The notes: a model not told the origin generated them from the letters alone. A DNA stretch of 64,000 bases from Corythucha ciliata (GCA_038030265.1 CM075941.1:19282001-19346000), one strand, 5' to 3'; counted from the first letter of the stretch, positions 47,400-60,479 are shown. Made by a program: numbers and translations.

Positions 47400-48310
47400 C
47401 CGAAGTGGGCGATTTTTAGGGCTATTTTAGCAATAAACTAAAAGTCAGAAAAAACGCTAAATTACTGCTCTTGGGGTAATTCCGTGACTCAATTGAGAAA
47501 ATTAAAGCGCTAATTCGTAAAAGTGAAAAAAAACTCGCCAATTATTTACATTAATACATTTGAGAAGGTGCGCTAACAATGTGCTTTGAAGGCAAGTAAA
47601 CGGAAAATGGCTCAGAAAAAGCGCAAATATTCGTGGCTAACATTGTCAAAATCCGTCAATTCGCGGCTAAAATTGGGAAACAGCGCTTACTTAGCGATTA
47701 AAAATGAGAAAACGCAGCTAAAATCAAGAAGGCACCAATGAGCGGCCTCTTTAGGCCACTGCGTAGCTGAAATTCAGAAAAAGGCTCATCCATACATTAA
47801 ATTTGAGACCAAGCGCTAATACACGGCTAAAATTGGGGGAAAGCGCTAATTAGCGGATAAAATAGAGAACAAACGATAATTCGCGCTTGAGAAAAAGAAC
47901 TCATTCGCAGCTAAAATAATGAAAAGTGATTTTTCTTGGAACAGAGGAGCACTTACTCATGAGAATAAATCGCCTATTAGCAGCTGAAATTAAGCAAAAG
48001 CACTAATGTGCGGTTAATATTGAGAAAAAACGGCGCCGCTGAAATTGAAAAAAAAAAAAAAAAAAAAAAAATCGCCGTGCATTGTAACTCGCAGTGTATG
48101 GAGGATTGGAGGCCCTTTTGACAGCTAAAATTTGGAAAAACGCTAACATGCTACTCTTGACGGAAATCCGCGGCTGAAATTGAGTAAATTAAATCTTCAA
48201 CTCATACCTAGACAAGTGTAAAAAATCGCAAATTTTTCGTTCAAATTTAGAACAAGCGCAAATGCGCGGCTGAAAACATAAATCGCAGGTAAAATGGAGA
48301 AAAACTGGTT
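47400..48310 (+). repeat. 30-bp repeat array, family A
   Basis: Repeated GCTAATTAGCGGATAAAAT and TTCGCGGCTAAAATTGGG phrases. It includes a run of 24 A at 48048-48071. Confidence 0.85.
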
Positions 48311-48479
48311 TGGACGCTTTACGGCCCGTTTTCAGGGGCCGCACGAATTTTTCCTAGGGCCCTCGGAAGTCCCAAGAAAGAATCTCGGCGCGGTATCGTC
48401 GACCTCGTTCGTTCACTTTGAAGCGAGGGCGTAGCCAGTCCTTGTTCTACTCGCGCACACACACCACTGCGCGCGGAAT

Positions 48480-50340
48480 CATCTTTTTGAAAAAACCAAA
48501 AATAAGTAGTTTTTCAGTGAACCAAATCTGTGAAACGGATCGTTTTAAATTCGCCAATCCACGAAATTGGGTTTCCAACAAGTTAAAATTTGGTGGATTT
48601 ACCTCAAAATACTCATTTCACCCCAAAACTGACGGTTTCAATAAAAAACCTGTCGATTTAAAAAAAACAAAAAAAACCTGTCGATTTCACCGAAAAACTG
48701 ACGATATAATCAAAAAAACTGACTGATTTTACCCACAACCCCACGTTCTACAGTCTACACCAAAAAACTTACGATTTTAAAATTGGCGTTAACTCAAGAT
48801 TTGACTCCAAAAGGGACAATTGTACACCCAAGCTGTCAAAAGTGACGCCCAAGCAGAACTGTTCCACTAAAACTGTAAATTTCGCTACCACGAAACTGAA
48901 ACATTTTCCTCTAAAATTGACGATTTCAAGCCGAAAACTTAGGATTTTACGCGTTTTGTTTCACCCCATAACTGGCTATTTTACCCCATACCTATACTGA
49001 GAGTGGTGTTACCTCAAAACTAAATATTTTACCCATAAACTGGCGATTTTAGTACAAAAATTGTGATTTTAGATCTTTTTAGTGAGCGATATCCGAGAAA
49101 TTGGTTTTCCAGTGAATCAGACCTGCGAAATTACTTTTATGGCAAAGAAAATACGTAAGAAATTGTTTTTTTTAATGAGTCAGACCTGCGAAAACTTAGT
49201 TTTTTATACAGCATACTGCTCGGGAACTCAAAACGGTCTGGGAACTGTAAAATTAACCCCCACTCTTACACACAGTAACGGACTGACCAGCTGGAAAGAG
49301 GTCCGAAACTGGAATTTACTACCAAAACTTCGAATAGTTCCCTAATTAATCGATCAATAGACACAATCGACAACCGATTGACAAACAGTGAGATTTTGCC
49401 CTTGATTTACTCGATGTTTTAGCCTGTATGGACAAAATTTTACGTTTATTGACCAAAATGTCATTCTCTGAGGCATAATTGACAGTTTTTATACACATTG
49501 AAACTTGACAGGTAACACGGACAGTTTATAGGCAAATGGTGTGGTGTTTTTGAATAGAAAATCGGGATTTTCCTCGATCTTGCATTTATAGGAGCCAAGG
49601 ACAACTGTCCTCTCCTACTCTGGCTACGCCCATGGTGTGGATAGGTCAGTTTTTTAAGGGTTAAATTTCTGGGGTTTGAATCAAAAATCGGGATTGAGGG
49701 GGGGTCTCCAAGTTTCAGAGATTTACATTATAGGTTGGCTGATTTTGATCGAAAATTCAGATTCAAGAAACCATATGAAGATTCCAGACAAAATTTTGGG
49801 TAAAAACGGTTATTTTCACAGTAATTTCAATTTAGAGACAAAGAGCAATTTTAGAGCCAATTGGTCAGTTTTGAGCCAACTTTGGCCGAAAATTCAGTCG
49901 AAGAAAATTATTCATCGTGAGAGCCATCCCCACGAAGCACGAAATTATTTTGAAAAGGATGGAAATCACCAACAAATTAGGTTCTTCACAGAGCGAAAAC
50001 ACGCTAAAGGTACGAGTATACATCAAGCCTGTCAAGCGGGCGAAACATTTTGTGAAGAAGCGCAATGAGTCAAATTGATTTTCTTCCACGCCAGAAAATT
50101 CGCGACATTTGGTGTCGAAGATACAAACCCACAAAATTCAGTTCTCTGAGTCTGCCCCCAGGCACGCGAAATTTATTTTTAATGGCTCAAATCCACGAAA
50201 ATTTGAATTTGGTTTAATCAAAGTCACGGCATTGATTTCTGTGTGTGCCGAACCCGCAAAATAGATTCATTCCATAGAGCCCAACCTCGCGGAACTAGCT
50301 CAGAAAAGAACCAAACCACCGAACTTTGGTTCTAGGAAGC
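48480..50340. repeat. Mixed tandem-repeat region (family B units plus a GACGATTTTA type)
   Basis: Family B units in reverse orientation occur at 48500-48580, 49080-49210 and 50090-50340. Between 48600 and 49080 a different phrase, AAACTGACGATTTTACCC and variants, recurs every 25-30 bases. The stretch 49210-50080 is poorly repetitive and holds a 130-codon plus-strand open frame (49676-50068) of no known family. Confidence 0.65.
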
Positions 50341-53300
50341 CAATTACAATTACAACACACAACAACTACAATTACACAACAATTATTGGCTATTTTTAAG
50401 CAATGAATGGCTGTCAAGCCATTATTAGTAGAGCGAAGCACACAATTTCACATTAGCCCCTCCCCGGAGCAAATCTTGGATCCGCGTCTGCATTGGAGGT
50501 TTGAAAGTCCCACCCAAAAGAAGCAGTAGTGAGAAAAACAGCGGTACGAAGTTTTAGAATAAACAACAAAGTTTGTAGGAATGAAAGAGTTAAAATTGTT
50601 GATATATTGCATTGTTTTCATCCCCTCCCCCTCGTACTCCGGTTTTTAGAGTCCTTCACGAGCACAATTCGAATAAAAACTGGGACAACAACATGCGAGA
50701 AAAGAGAATGTGTGTTGCGAATGAACGGGAGGAATATAGTAAAGGCACGGTGGGTACGAGATGAATGTGATCTATGACTTCCAAATTTGATGAAGAGCTC
50801 TGTTTACTCCAACCCTCACCACCTCTCTGGTCCCGTAGTAAAACAACGTTTGATTTAATGTGCAATAGCTCATTTAACACGTACTAGGCTCTCCTACCCA
50901 TGCGATGCGGCTTCTTATTCTTAAGAAAAGTGAAGGGGAGGGGGTGGGGGGCAAACTGAGAATTCCTAAGAAACAAAGCGATTCGTTGTCGGGGAAACGC
51001 AACAACCCGTTTTTTGGGGTACATATATGAAGTTAAAGAGCCTTGTTTCATATTTTGACCACCCTCAGTGATGATGATCACAAATTGGCGAGAGAGAAAT
51101 AAAATCTGTTGTGTAAAAGAAAGAGTAGTTCTGTGTTCATAAGTTCATAACACACTTCCTGAGGTCAACCATATACCCCCCTCCACCCTCACAACATCAT
51201 TACAAGGCTTCCTGCCTGTCCACCCACTTTCTCAGATTACGAGTTAATTAATTACATTTTGATTGCGAGAAATATTATTAAAACAGAGGAAACCCTCGGT
51301 ACTGTTAATTATTTAAATTATACCGAACACACAGCCCATCCCATTTATAAGTTTCCAAGCCTTTTTCCTCGGTCCCACACCTTATATTTCAAGAAGGACA
51401 AAATAGCGAAGCTCCTACACAATTTAAATCTTAACAGAGTTGTTAACTCGAAAAATCCTTCAAATGGCGTCGACTATGACTTTCATACCCACGCACGCGT
51501 TGCAGCCTACTTTGACATTTACGGGGGGAAGGTAATTAATTACTTTTTAAGTTTTTCCCATTTTTTTTTTTTTTTATATCAACACGGGACACTCAAGAAA
51601 AAGAAGTAGAACTGCAATAATTATTAAATACCAGAGCCCTCGCGAGTTTCTTTTTAGAGCGCATCGCAAAGATGTTCTTCAATCTGGGGTATAGGAAACG
51701 ACGCGAATCTTATGGTGAGTGGGGGAGGGGTAACAGGGGCTCTAATTCAAGTGCATTTTTTGCATGTTTTTAGGGCGCTGGACGGATGGATAGTGCAAGT
51801 TTTCGACTTGTAGTAACAAATCAACCCCGTAAAAAGTAGGAAAAATTCCGAAATGGCTGACATGAATGACGATGACGAAACTGAACGTAGGTACTCAAAA
51901 TAATTATTTTGGACTGTCAAAAAAAAGGAAAAAATTGACACAATGTGTTAAAATTAGTGACCTAAATGCTCCCATAGCCTTAATAGTTTCGACGATAAAA
52001 CCTCTCATAGATAACGTTGTCAATTATTTACGTATGGTATTACATATAACTATAAAGCAGTAGGTGGAAAATTTGTAGAATTCCCGTTATGAGAGAAATT
52101 GCATCATTTGCATCTACGGCTTTATAGATTTCTAGTAACAATAACAGCTCAACAATATATAAAGGCAATGCGCCAGTAATTTACGAGAACAAATCTACAT
52201 CTGCCTTCTGCCTACGACACAGATGCTCCCAGAAAAAAAATGAAAAAAAAAAAAATAAAAAAATAGAAAATAAAAATAGGAATGAGCGATATAAGAACAC
52301 TGAATAAGAATTGGTGACTTGAAAGATGAAATGAAAGGAGGCGCAATTGTGCCGCCAAGGTCGTGAAAAAGACAGAGGATGAGTCATTTTTGTCTCTTGG
52401 ACAGTTCATTTCGTTACTCCCAGCAGCATAATTTCTTACGTTGTCTGTCAGAGTGAGCGTTAACAAAAATTTTAAAAATGCGAATTTCACTTAATTGTCT
52501 TTGTGAAATCCTGAAATATTGACAAGGGGACATGGTAACATCCATTACCGCTTACTCATCAATCCATCATCTAATCACCTTCATCAGAAAAGCGCCTATG
52601 AGGCACAGTGAACTCAGGGTTTTTGAAAAACATGAAAAATTTGAGCAAATCCAACTGAAGGAGATAGCGATAATTAGTATTTAATTGTGTCGACGTCACA
52701 TCAGGAAAACTGGGATCAATCACGCACTGTATTGGGATCCCGTAATTCATTTCATTCTTGTTTACATCGCGAGTTACCATAGCGCGGTATAAGTACCTAC
52801 TCTCAACACATTTTGAGCAGTAAAATCGATTCGGCGTGACCTGTTTAAGAGAAATCGGTTAAAGCTTCCATTTAAAAATCTACACACATACTAAATATTT
52901 TCAGTTTTTATGATACTACGCACCCACGAACAGAAAAAAAAAAAAAATGTCACCAGGCTCTGTTCACGCGAGGAAAAAAGGGAAAACTGTGAAAAATTGC
53001 CTTTCGAGGCGTGAAAACAAAATCGACCTACTGGCGAAGTGTATGCAAGCCCCTAGTGTACTTTTTCACGCGTTTCAACGCCTCCACCCCGGTGCATCGT
53101 CAAGGAGCGAGAAATATTCAACAATTTATAGAGGGAAAACAAGCAAAGCTTCGACAGCAATATTGTCGAGGCGAGCGCATTTCAATATATGCGTCCATCT
53201 AAATCAAACCGTCAGTGAGTTTGACTCATTCCTGTTCATTACTACATCAATTTCGCGGCTATTTATTTCCTCAGAAACTACAACAATATCCTGCTTTTTC

Positions 53301-53440
53301 CGGGGTCGAATTTATATCAATTTTACTAGAGAGGGGGGGGGGGCAAGACTAGATTATGCCTAGAGTGGGAGGAGCGCATGTCACACACCCTCAGTGTATT
53401 CAGTGCATAATCTGAGCCTCACATTCACTCTCTGTCTCTC
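50341..53440. other. Unique island without a recognisable gene
   Basis: AT-rich, with A-tracts at about 52237-52266 and 52935-52947 and 11 G at 53333-53343. A TTGGATCCGCGTCTG phrase at about 50477-50491 matches the inverted end of the CAGTGGCGGATC-type transposons. No exon was supported. Confidence 0.5.
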
Positions 53441-53449
53441 TTGATAAAC

Positions 53450-53700
53450 AGCAAAACGGATCTAAAATGAGCCAAAGACTCAAGACATTTCGCATTTCAA
53501 GGAGCCAAACCCACGAAATTGGAGCTTCCAAGAAAGCCAGATCCGCGAAATAAATGGGGTTTGAAAGAGCAAAAACCGCATTATTGGGTCTCAAAAGAGC
53601 CAAACCTACAAAATTTTCTTCTTGAAAGAGCCAAATCTGCGAAATTTGCTTCTTGAAAGATCTAAATTGACGAAATTGCTCAAACCCGTAAACTTTGCTC
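53450..53700 (-). repeat. 30-bp repeat block, family B (reverse orientation)
   Basis: GAGCCAAACCCACGAAATTGG and AGAGCCAAATCTGCGAAATT units directly before the LINE remnant. Confidence 0.8.
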
Positions 53701-53702
53701 AT

Positions 53703-53997
53703 TTTTTTTGGCCCACACCCGGCTCCGGGGAGATATTTTTTTTGGATTATCTCATTCTCTTTCGAGAAGCTGGGGAAGGATATACTATTGTCACCGAAAA
53801 TAGTGCGTCTAGAAGACCCGGCGTAGCCGTCACACTCGCATATAACATGGTCCGCGGTTTTCTCAGCATCCCCACATCTGCCGCAGTCAGCCATCCCGAC
53901 TGACCTGATGATGAACAGGTTCCTATTGAGAGCGTAATGTCCCATATCCCCTACATTACCCGTGGTCAGTCCCAGCAACAGTGCTGATGCTTCATGG
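53703..53997 (-). pseudogene. Remnant of a LINE reverse-transcriptase ORF (C-terminal end)
   Basis: The minus strand reads an open stretch of about 98 codons with the pattern LLGLTTGNVGDMGHYALNRN followed by a CX2CX8HX4C knuckle (CGRCGDAEKTADHVICEC) and SRRTIFGDN. This LTG-H-x-LNRHL plus CxxCG...EExxEHxLxxC arrangement is typical of the region after RT/RNase H in R1/Jockey/I-type non-LTR retrotransposons of invertebrates. The fragment is cut off on both sides: a stop lies just upstream and family B repeat sequence lies just downstream. No RT domain is left. It separates a reverse and a forward family B block. Confidence 0.75.
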
Positions 53998-54009
53998 TCC
54001 GAAACTTAC

Positions 54010-54620
54010 GAGTTCATGGTTTCATTAGGCCCAAAACTTTTCACGAAACTCCCCCACGAATCTGTAAATTTCGCGGGTGATATTCATACTCCGAAACTTG
54101 CGATGTCGCGGCTATTTAGCCATAAAATTTCCATTAGCCCTTCAAAAAATACTATTTCGCGGTTTCCACGCTCGAAAAAGCAATTTTGTGAAATTGATCC
54201 CTCAAAAACCCAAATTTCGTGGGTTTAGCTCTTTCACTGCGCAAAATTGGGAGCACAAAAATATTCAATTTCGCGACTATTTATCCAACAACATTTTTAT
54301 TTGCCTCTGTTTATCCTCCGAAACTTGCATTTCCGTGACTACGTAGCACCAATAACTTTCATATCGACCCCCCCCCCAAGCTCCCATAAAATCACAATTT
54401 CGCTACTGATTATTCACCGAATCTTGCAATTTTGTGGTTATTAAGCCCGGAAACTTCAATTGAGAGGATATTATCCCCCGAAACTCTAAAATTCTTGGCT
54501 CTCGAAACTTGCCATTCACTGCAGTCATTTTACAGGCAATTTCGCAGTCATTCACACCAATCCCACCCCCAACTAGAACTTCACGGCTATTGTATCACCA
54601 AAATTTGCAATGAGGAGCTC
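54010..54620 (+). repeat. 30-bp repeat array, family B (forward)
   Basis: CGAAACTTGCGATGTCGCGG, CAAATTTCGTGGGTTTAGC and related units, orientation opposite to 53450-53700. Includes nine C at 54368-54376. Confidence 0.75.
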
Positions 54621-54940
54621 TATACAGTTACCATGGTGGCGGTCGACTTACTTCAGCGTTCTCGTAGACTCCTCTACTCAAGTCAACAATTCAGGGAAAT
54701 TCAATACGACTGGGCGATGCAGCAAGCGGTTCTCCGTCACTTCACAGCATGTATGGGATACAGGGGGGGGGGCGTTGAACATCGTATACGGCTACTTCCA
54801 TTGGAACGGCTCCCTTGTCCCTACACCATATTTACAGAGACCTAGCAAGTGCAGGCCACCGGATCAGCATTGGGGTTGAATGCGAATGGTCAACTCCCCG
54901 TTACAGACGCGGACATAAACCCGGATCTAAATCTATCGGA
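54621..54940. other. Short unique stretch, nothing recognised
   Basis: Two overlapping plus-strand frames (137 and 89 codons, 54432-54879) run through here, partly from repeat units. Neither resembles a known protein. Confidence 0.4.
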
Positions 54941-56700
54941 GTTACGCTAATTGACTGCTAAAATTGACAAAAAAATCCATTCTCGCCTAAAATGGGGAAA
55001 AATCTAGTTCTTGTCTAATATTGACAAAACCCGCTAAAACACGACTAAAATTGAGAAAAAGCGCTAATTTTTTTTTTAAACCTTGAATGTGCGGCTCAGA
55101 TTAAGAAAAATATCTCATCCGCTGCTAAAATTGAGAAAGATTGCTAATTCGCGGCCAAAATTGTAATTTAAAAAAAACTAATTCGTGGCTAAAATTTAGA
55201 ACAAGCGCTAATGATTCTCGGATATATTAAGAAACAGCGACAATTTTCAGCTCGAAATGAGAAAAAGTTCTCCTTAATTAGAGCTAAAATCAAGAAATCA
55301 TCAATTCGTGGAATTTAGAGGAAACTTCATTGCTAACCTTTAGAAAAAACGCTAATTTGCGGCTAAAATTTGGAAAAATATTTCATTTGCAACTAAAATT
55401 GACAAAAATTAATAGTAATGACAAAAATATAAATAAATATAAATCGCTAATATAAAGCCAATTCAGAAACCCCACAAATTAGCGGCTAAAATAGAAAAAA
55501 ACGCTAATTCGCGGGTAAAATTTAGATCAAGCGCTGATTCACGGATAAAATTGAGAAATAGCGACCATTTGCAGATCAAATAATTATAGAAAAAGTCGGA
55601 CTCCCGAATTAAAGCCAAAAACAATAAATCGCCAATTCGAGGTATCTAGAGGAAACTTCGTTGCTAACCTTGAGAGGAAGCGCCAATTTTTGGCTAAAAT
55701 TATGAGTAAAAAACGCTGATTCGCGGCTTAAATTGAGACAAAAAACATCATTCGCTAATTCGGGGCTACAATTGTGAAATAACGCTAATTCACGGTCAAA
55801 ATGACAAAATATAGCAACCATTTGCAATTAATTCGTGGCATAAATTCCGAAAAAAGGGGTAATTCACTAATAAACACGAACAAAATTGCTAATGCGCGGC
55901 TAAAATTTAGAAAATTCTAATTCGTGTCTGAAATTGGGAAAAAGCGCTAAGTAACTGGTATTTTTCAAAAACGCAAATTTGCGGCTGAAATTTGGAAAAA
56001 TATTTCATTTGCAGCTAAAATTGACAAAAATTAATAACATATGGCAAAAATATAAATAAATATTATGGAATCCACCTCTTTAGCAATGGACAGCTACAGC
56101 AATGGAGCGGCTACAATTGAGAAACAGAGCTCATTGCGGCTAAAATTCGGAAAGATTTCTAATTCGCGGCCAAAATTTAGAACAAGCACTGATGGTTCAC
56201 GGATAAATTAAGAAATAGCGACAATTTTCAGCTCAAATTAGGGAAAATTTATCCTTAATTAAAGCGAAGATCAAGAAAGCATTGATTCGTGGTATTCAGA
56301 GGCCAGAGGAAAAAGCGCTACATAATTTGCGGCTAAAATTGGGAAAGTTATTCTCGTTTTCAGCTAAAATTGACAAAAATTGGTAGTATATGGCAAAAAG
56401 CCACTAATTCGTGGCTAAAATATGGAGAAAAAGGGGAAATTCACGGCTAGAAGGGAAAATAGCGATAAATATCGGCTACAACTGAGAGATAGCGTTGATT
56501 TACAGATAAATTTTTTTAAAAAATTGCTCTTTAGGGCTCTAATTGTGAAGAAGAAGTCATTCGCAGTAAAACGTAGGAAAATGCACTCAGTCGCGGCAAA
56601 AATTGAGAAAAAACATTGATACACGATCTCTCAATTTTAACTTCGAATGAGCTTTTCTCCTCAATTTTAGCCGCGAATCAGCGTTTTTTTTTGTTTTTTG
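54940..56700 (+). repeat. 30-bp repeat array, family A, with inverted end
   Basis: Long run of GCTAATTCGCGGCTAAAATT-type units with some larger duplications: the phrase ATTTGCAACTAAAATTGAC plus AAAAATTAATA occurs near 55386, 55998 and 56360. From about 56629 to 56697 the orientation flips (CTCAATTTTAGCCGCGAATC). Confidence 0.85.
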
Positions 56701-57913
56701 AATGAGAGCTTACTAGCAATTTTAGCCTTAAATATTATTATAGCTTTATTAAAATGGGGAAAAACGTGGTAAAAATTGACGCACACTGCGTCCTTTGTGA
56801 AATGCCTTCAAGTGTAATCATTTCCATTCTAGTTTATTTATGTACACTCTTGATTACTCTCAAGGTGAAGAAAACTCGATAATTTTTAGAGGACGAACTT
56901 CAGTGGACTCGGCCTTACTGAACGTCCACAATTAAAAGTGCGGAAAGAGAGGAACAAGGTTTTATTTAAATTGATTTTGCCTCGTAAAAAGTTCGCTCAA
57001 AACTCAATTTAAATTTTTCAAAAAAAAGGATGTGCGAAAATCTTCTGACTTTCTCTTTGAATTCACTGCCTATCTGGAAAGTTTTTGAGTGGACTGGAGA
57101 GGAAACAGGAGAAAGGTTTGACTAACGCAAAGTCTACAATGCGCCCTTTGTCTTCGTGTTTCTCAAACTTGTTAAAAGAGACTGAGGGGCAAGTTTCTCC
57201 CGACAAATTAACCCTCAAGAAGGAGTCAAGTTAGAGGAAGATTGGTCGTTGTTGTGGGGGGAGGGGGGGTGTTTCTTCCCTTATTTTGTTGAAAGGGGAG
57301 AATCGTACCTATAGTGAAACGCCTTTCCAATTCATTTGTTTATTTCTTCCCCCTTAACCCACAATGCTTTTGTTTAGAGACGCCAAGCCCAAAATAAAAC
57401 AATGGCGAGGCTGTGCAGTTTCAATAACATTGAAAGAAAGAACTGCACCTTCTATTAATTCCAAGCATGACGGCATTGCATCTGTTCACATTTTTTTTGT
57501 TCCTTATCCGGGAGGGGGGGGGGCAGGATTTCCTCTAGACGCTTCTTCATTACTGTTTTTATAATATCCCTACTTATACACTAAAGTACCACTACATTCC
57601 GCTGCCCGTTTGGACAGCAATCCAGCTTTTAACGCACTAGTGAAAATTAATAGTTATTATCATTTCTTTCTACTTTAATTCAAAATACCACCGACAAATT
57701 TGTCAGGGAATCCGGTTCAAGTTGGCACGCTTTTAGAAATTGAGAGTTAAACCCGTTTCGAATGACAGAAGCTCATTTCTCTTTCAAATCGTCCCTTTCT
57801 TATTTTTTCTTGACATAATAGCACTGAGGCGTTTTTCCTTATCATCCCATTTCTACACCAAAATAGTTTTGCTCATTTCAGTGTGACTGCTTAGGGTTTT
57901 AGTTCTCTTCATC

Positions 57914-58009
57914 AAACAATGCCCAACTTTCGCGGCAGTCAAATCGGGACGATTTGAGGGTATACCGACTCTTTTTTTTTATGACCTCTCCACCATTTGG
58001 GCATTGTTT
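57914..58009. repeat. Inverted repeat with nested hairpin
   Basis: AAACAATGCCCAA (57914-57926) and TTGGGCATTGTTT (57997-58009) are perfect 13-base complements 70 bases apart. Inside is a second small hairpin CAAATCG GGA CGATTTG. Possibly the relic of a small inverted-repeat element. Confidence 0.6.
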
Positions 58010-58645
58010 AGGCTGAGTTGTTAAGCCACTTGTATTCCTCGGCTTCCACTTTCAAGATCTAGATAATCCCCATGACTCTCGTAAAGTGTCGGCATTAAGA
58101 TTTGTAGCCACTTTTTCTAGCCTCAATTTATAAAGGGGCTCGCCCTCTTGCTGGAACAGCTTTCTATGAATAAGAGATGCGAGTACTTTTATTTTTATTA
58201 TTTTTATGCGTTGATTACAAAATTAACACAAATGGCGTCATCATTAATAAAAAAAAAATGAAGACCTTTACTATGAATCATCCTCTCCAATTAAGAATAT
58301 TGCCGTCGCACCACCCACACCAAAAACAACGAAACCAAGTTAATCCATAAACTCACGTATAAGGGCACAATCCTGGAAAACGATACCTCCCCCCCCCCGC
58401 CCAACCAAAAAATAAGGAAAAACAGGTCTATCCAATGAGTCATGGACTCCTGATGAAGGGGACGCCATAAGATGAGCTCAGAGGGAGCTAATTTATTTAT
58501 ATTCTTCCCTAGAACCCCAGAAGACCCTCCACTTAAAAATCCAGACAACTTGGAGCCTTCCTTGAGTGAAAATTGTTTATGCCACACCACAAGGGTAACA
58601 AAAATGTGTGCTAGAGGGTAAAATTAAATTCACAAACAAAGGTAC

Positions 58646-58705
58646 CTGGGTCATCGTCGAATACAGGAGCAAAAGCTCTGGGCAAGGACAGCGACTTTGA
58701 CTCAC
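58646..58705 (-). CDS. Putative 60-nt internal exon or recursive splice exon
   Basis: On the minus strand a CTAAT branch-point-like site and a long T run end in TTTTGTTTTCAG, followed at once by GTGAGTCAAAG. Sixty bases later CCCAG is followed by GTACCT. The segment is open in the frame reading ESKSLSLPRAFAPVFDDDP. It begins two bases into a codon and ends after one, the same phase as 28656-28700. The acceptor-donor junction is almost identical to the one at 28.7 kb, 30 kb away. Either both are small exons of one long minus-strand gene, or they are recursive splice sites. The protein is not recognised. Confidence 0.45.
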
Positions 58706-59199
58706 CTGAAAACAAAAAAAAACAATTATTAGACTTGCTCTGTAAACTTGTGACCTCTTTTCAAAGGTTAATTGCGCAAAATAAATGAGTTCTTAGAGAC
58801 GTTAACAACGTCATTGTACTGTTTAAGTATACAAAAAGGTAAAAATGCGGGTGCTCGACGATTATTCTGGGTCGCTCTCATTTTTATCGCAAATGTGAAA
58901 CGAAGCGGCTCATGCGGGAAAAGAACTTGAAGTACTCGTATATACGTGACACATTTTAATTAGGTTTCAATTATAAGAGTGTTTCGTTCGCTGTGTATAC
59001 ACCCCAAAATATGGTGGAGGGTGGGGAGACACCAGATGTTTCTGAGAAAATGAAATCTCGGAGGACGTGGTTTAGTTAGAACAGATGTCACCAAAAGGCC
59101 GCCGGTACACACGAATACATTTATTGTGTAATTCGAGAGACAAGAACGAGTCAAACATCGCGATTCCAGTTTGAGTCTCAAAATTGGATTCCTGAAGAG

Positions 59200-59760
59200 C
59201 GAAAACAAGCGAAATTTGGTTTAGAAACCCCGCTCAACAGGGCTGCTTGCGTACCAAATAAACCAATTTAGTGGAATTCACCTCCTTTCGAAAACAAACG
59301 ACAGATTTGATTCTTTCCAAAAACCAGTTTTGTGCCTTCAGCCTGAGAAGGACGCCACGATTTAAGTCGTTTGGCCAAAGCCTGAGTGAAGAAAATTATG
59401 CGGCGTGTGAATGTTGTAGCGTCGAGTTGACGGAAATGATACTGTTTCAATGAGTGGGTTTGGAAAAAAGCTCGGCGAAACACACATGATACCAAAACTG
59501 ACCCCCTGACACGGTTAACAAACCAATTTCGCGAAGTTTCTGTGTATTTAAGAAAGAAGATAAGGATTTTCGCGGTGTATATCCACACCCAAAAAAAGAC
59601 ATTTCGAGCTCTTGGCCCCTCAAAAAAACAATGTCGTAGGTTTGGCTATTAAAAAACCATTTACTCCTACCCAAAATCCAATTTCGCGAGATTTCCGCGT
59701 CTAAAAACTCTCCTGAGACTACAGTTGAACTTTGCGGTGTTATCTCATCCATAACAATAA
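59200..59760 (+). repeat. 30-bp repeat block, family B (mostly forward)
   Basis: Degenerate units such as AAACCAATTTCGCGAAGTTT and GTCGTAGGTTTGGCTATTAAA; a few reversed units occur at the beginning. Confidence 0.7.
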
Positions 59761-59779
59761 ACTAATTTCATGTTTGGGA

Positions 59780-60470
59780 CCAAAGTAAAGCTCCAACCGC
59801 AGAAAAACTCCAAAACCACAAAGAAGGCCCAAACATACAGCAAAGCTCCAACCACAACGTTCACAAATATGCCCCAGTAAGGCTCAACCATAGCAGACGT
59901 CTGACCACAGCTCAAGTCCAGCAATAAAAAAGGTCCGTCCACAGCAAAGCCACATATTACCGCCCATTACAAATAAAAGCTCTAACCACAGTTAAAACCT
60001 CCAAACGACAGTTAAGCTCCAACCACAATAAATCTCCAACCACAGCAAAGCTCCAACCACAGCAAAGCTCCGGACCACGTTAGCCCCGAACACAAAGAAG
60101 AACCAAGCACTGCAAAAATCCGACCCCAGTTGAGTTCCAAACACAAAGAAGGCCCATCCACAGCAACGATCGAACCACAGCCAAGTTTGAACCACAGCCA
60201 AACTCAAAATCACAAAAAGCTCCACCCACAGTTGGAACCTTCAACCAAAGCAACGACCCAACCACAGTAAAGATCCAACCACAGAAAGCTTTAATCACAT
60301 CTATCAACGTCGAACCACAGCCAAGACCCAACCACAGCAAAGCAAAAACCACACTTAGAACCTGAGCCCACAAGCCCCAATCACAGAAAAGCTCCAGATC
60401 ACAATAAAGCTCCGAACACAAAGAAGAACCAACCACCGCAAAAATTCATTCCCAGTTGAACTCCAACTTT
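59780..60470 (-). repeat. 17-bp tandem array (family E, reverse orientation)
   Basis: Repeated CAACCACAGCAAAGCTC, the reverse complement of the 17-mer seen at 6550-6830, with spaced degenerate copies over about 690 bases. The open frames on the minus strand (Gly/Leu/Trp/Cys/Val-rich) are repeat by-products. Confidence 0.85.
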
Positions 60471-60479
60471 AGTAAAACA

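Larger units (their letters stand above)
56700..59170. other. Unique island with one exon-like segment
   Basis: Contains the minus-strand exon-like segment 58646-58705, ten G at 57514-57523, ten C at 58389-58398, and a hairpin at 57914-58009. Nothing else is recognised. Confidence 0.45.

Noticed and set aside
49676..50068. 130-codon plus-strand frame
   Set aside because: Partly made of degenerate repeat units, no splice signals and no recognised motif.
59745..60436. Minus-strand frames rich in Gly, Leu, Trp and Val that look like membrane segments
   Set aside because: The same 17-bp repeat read in the other direction; not a membrane protein.
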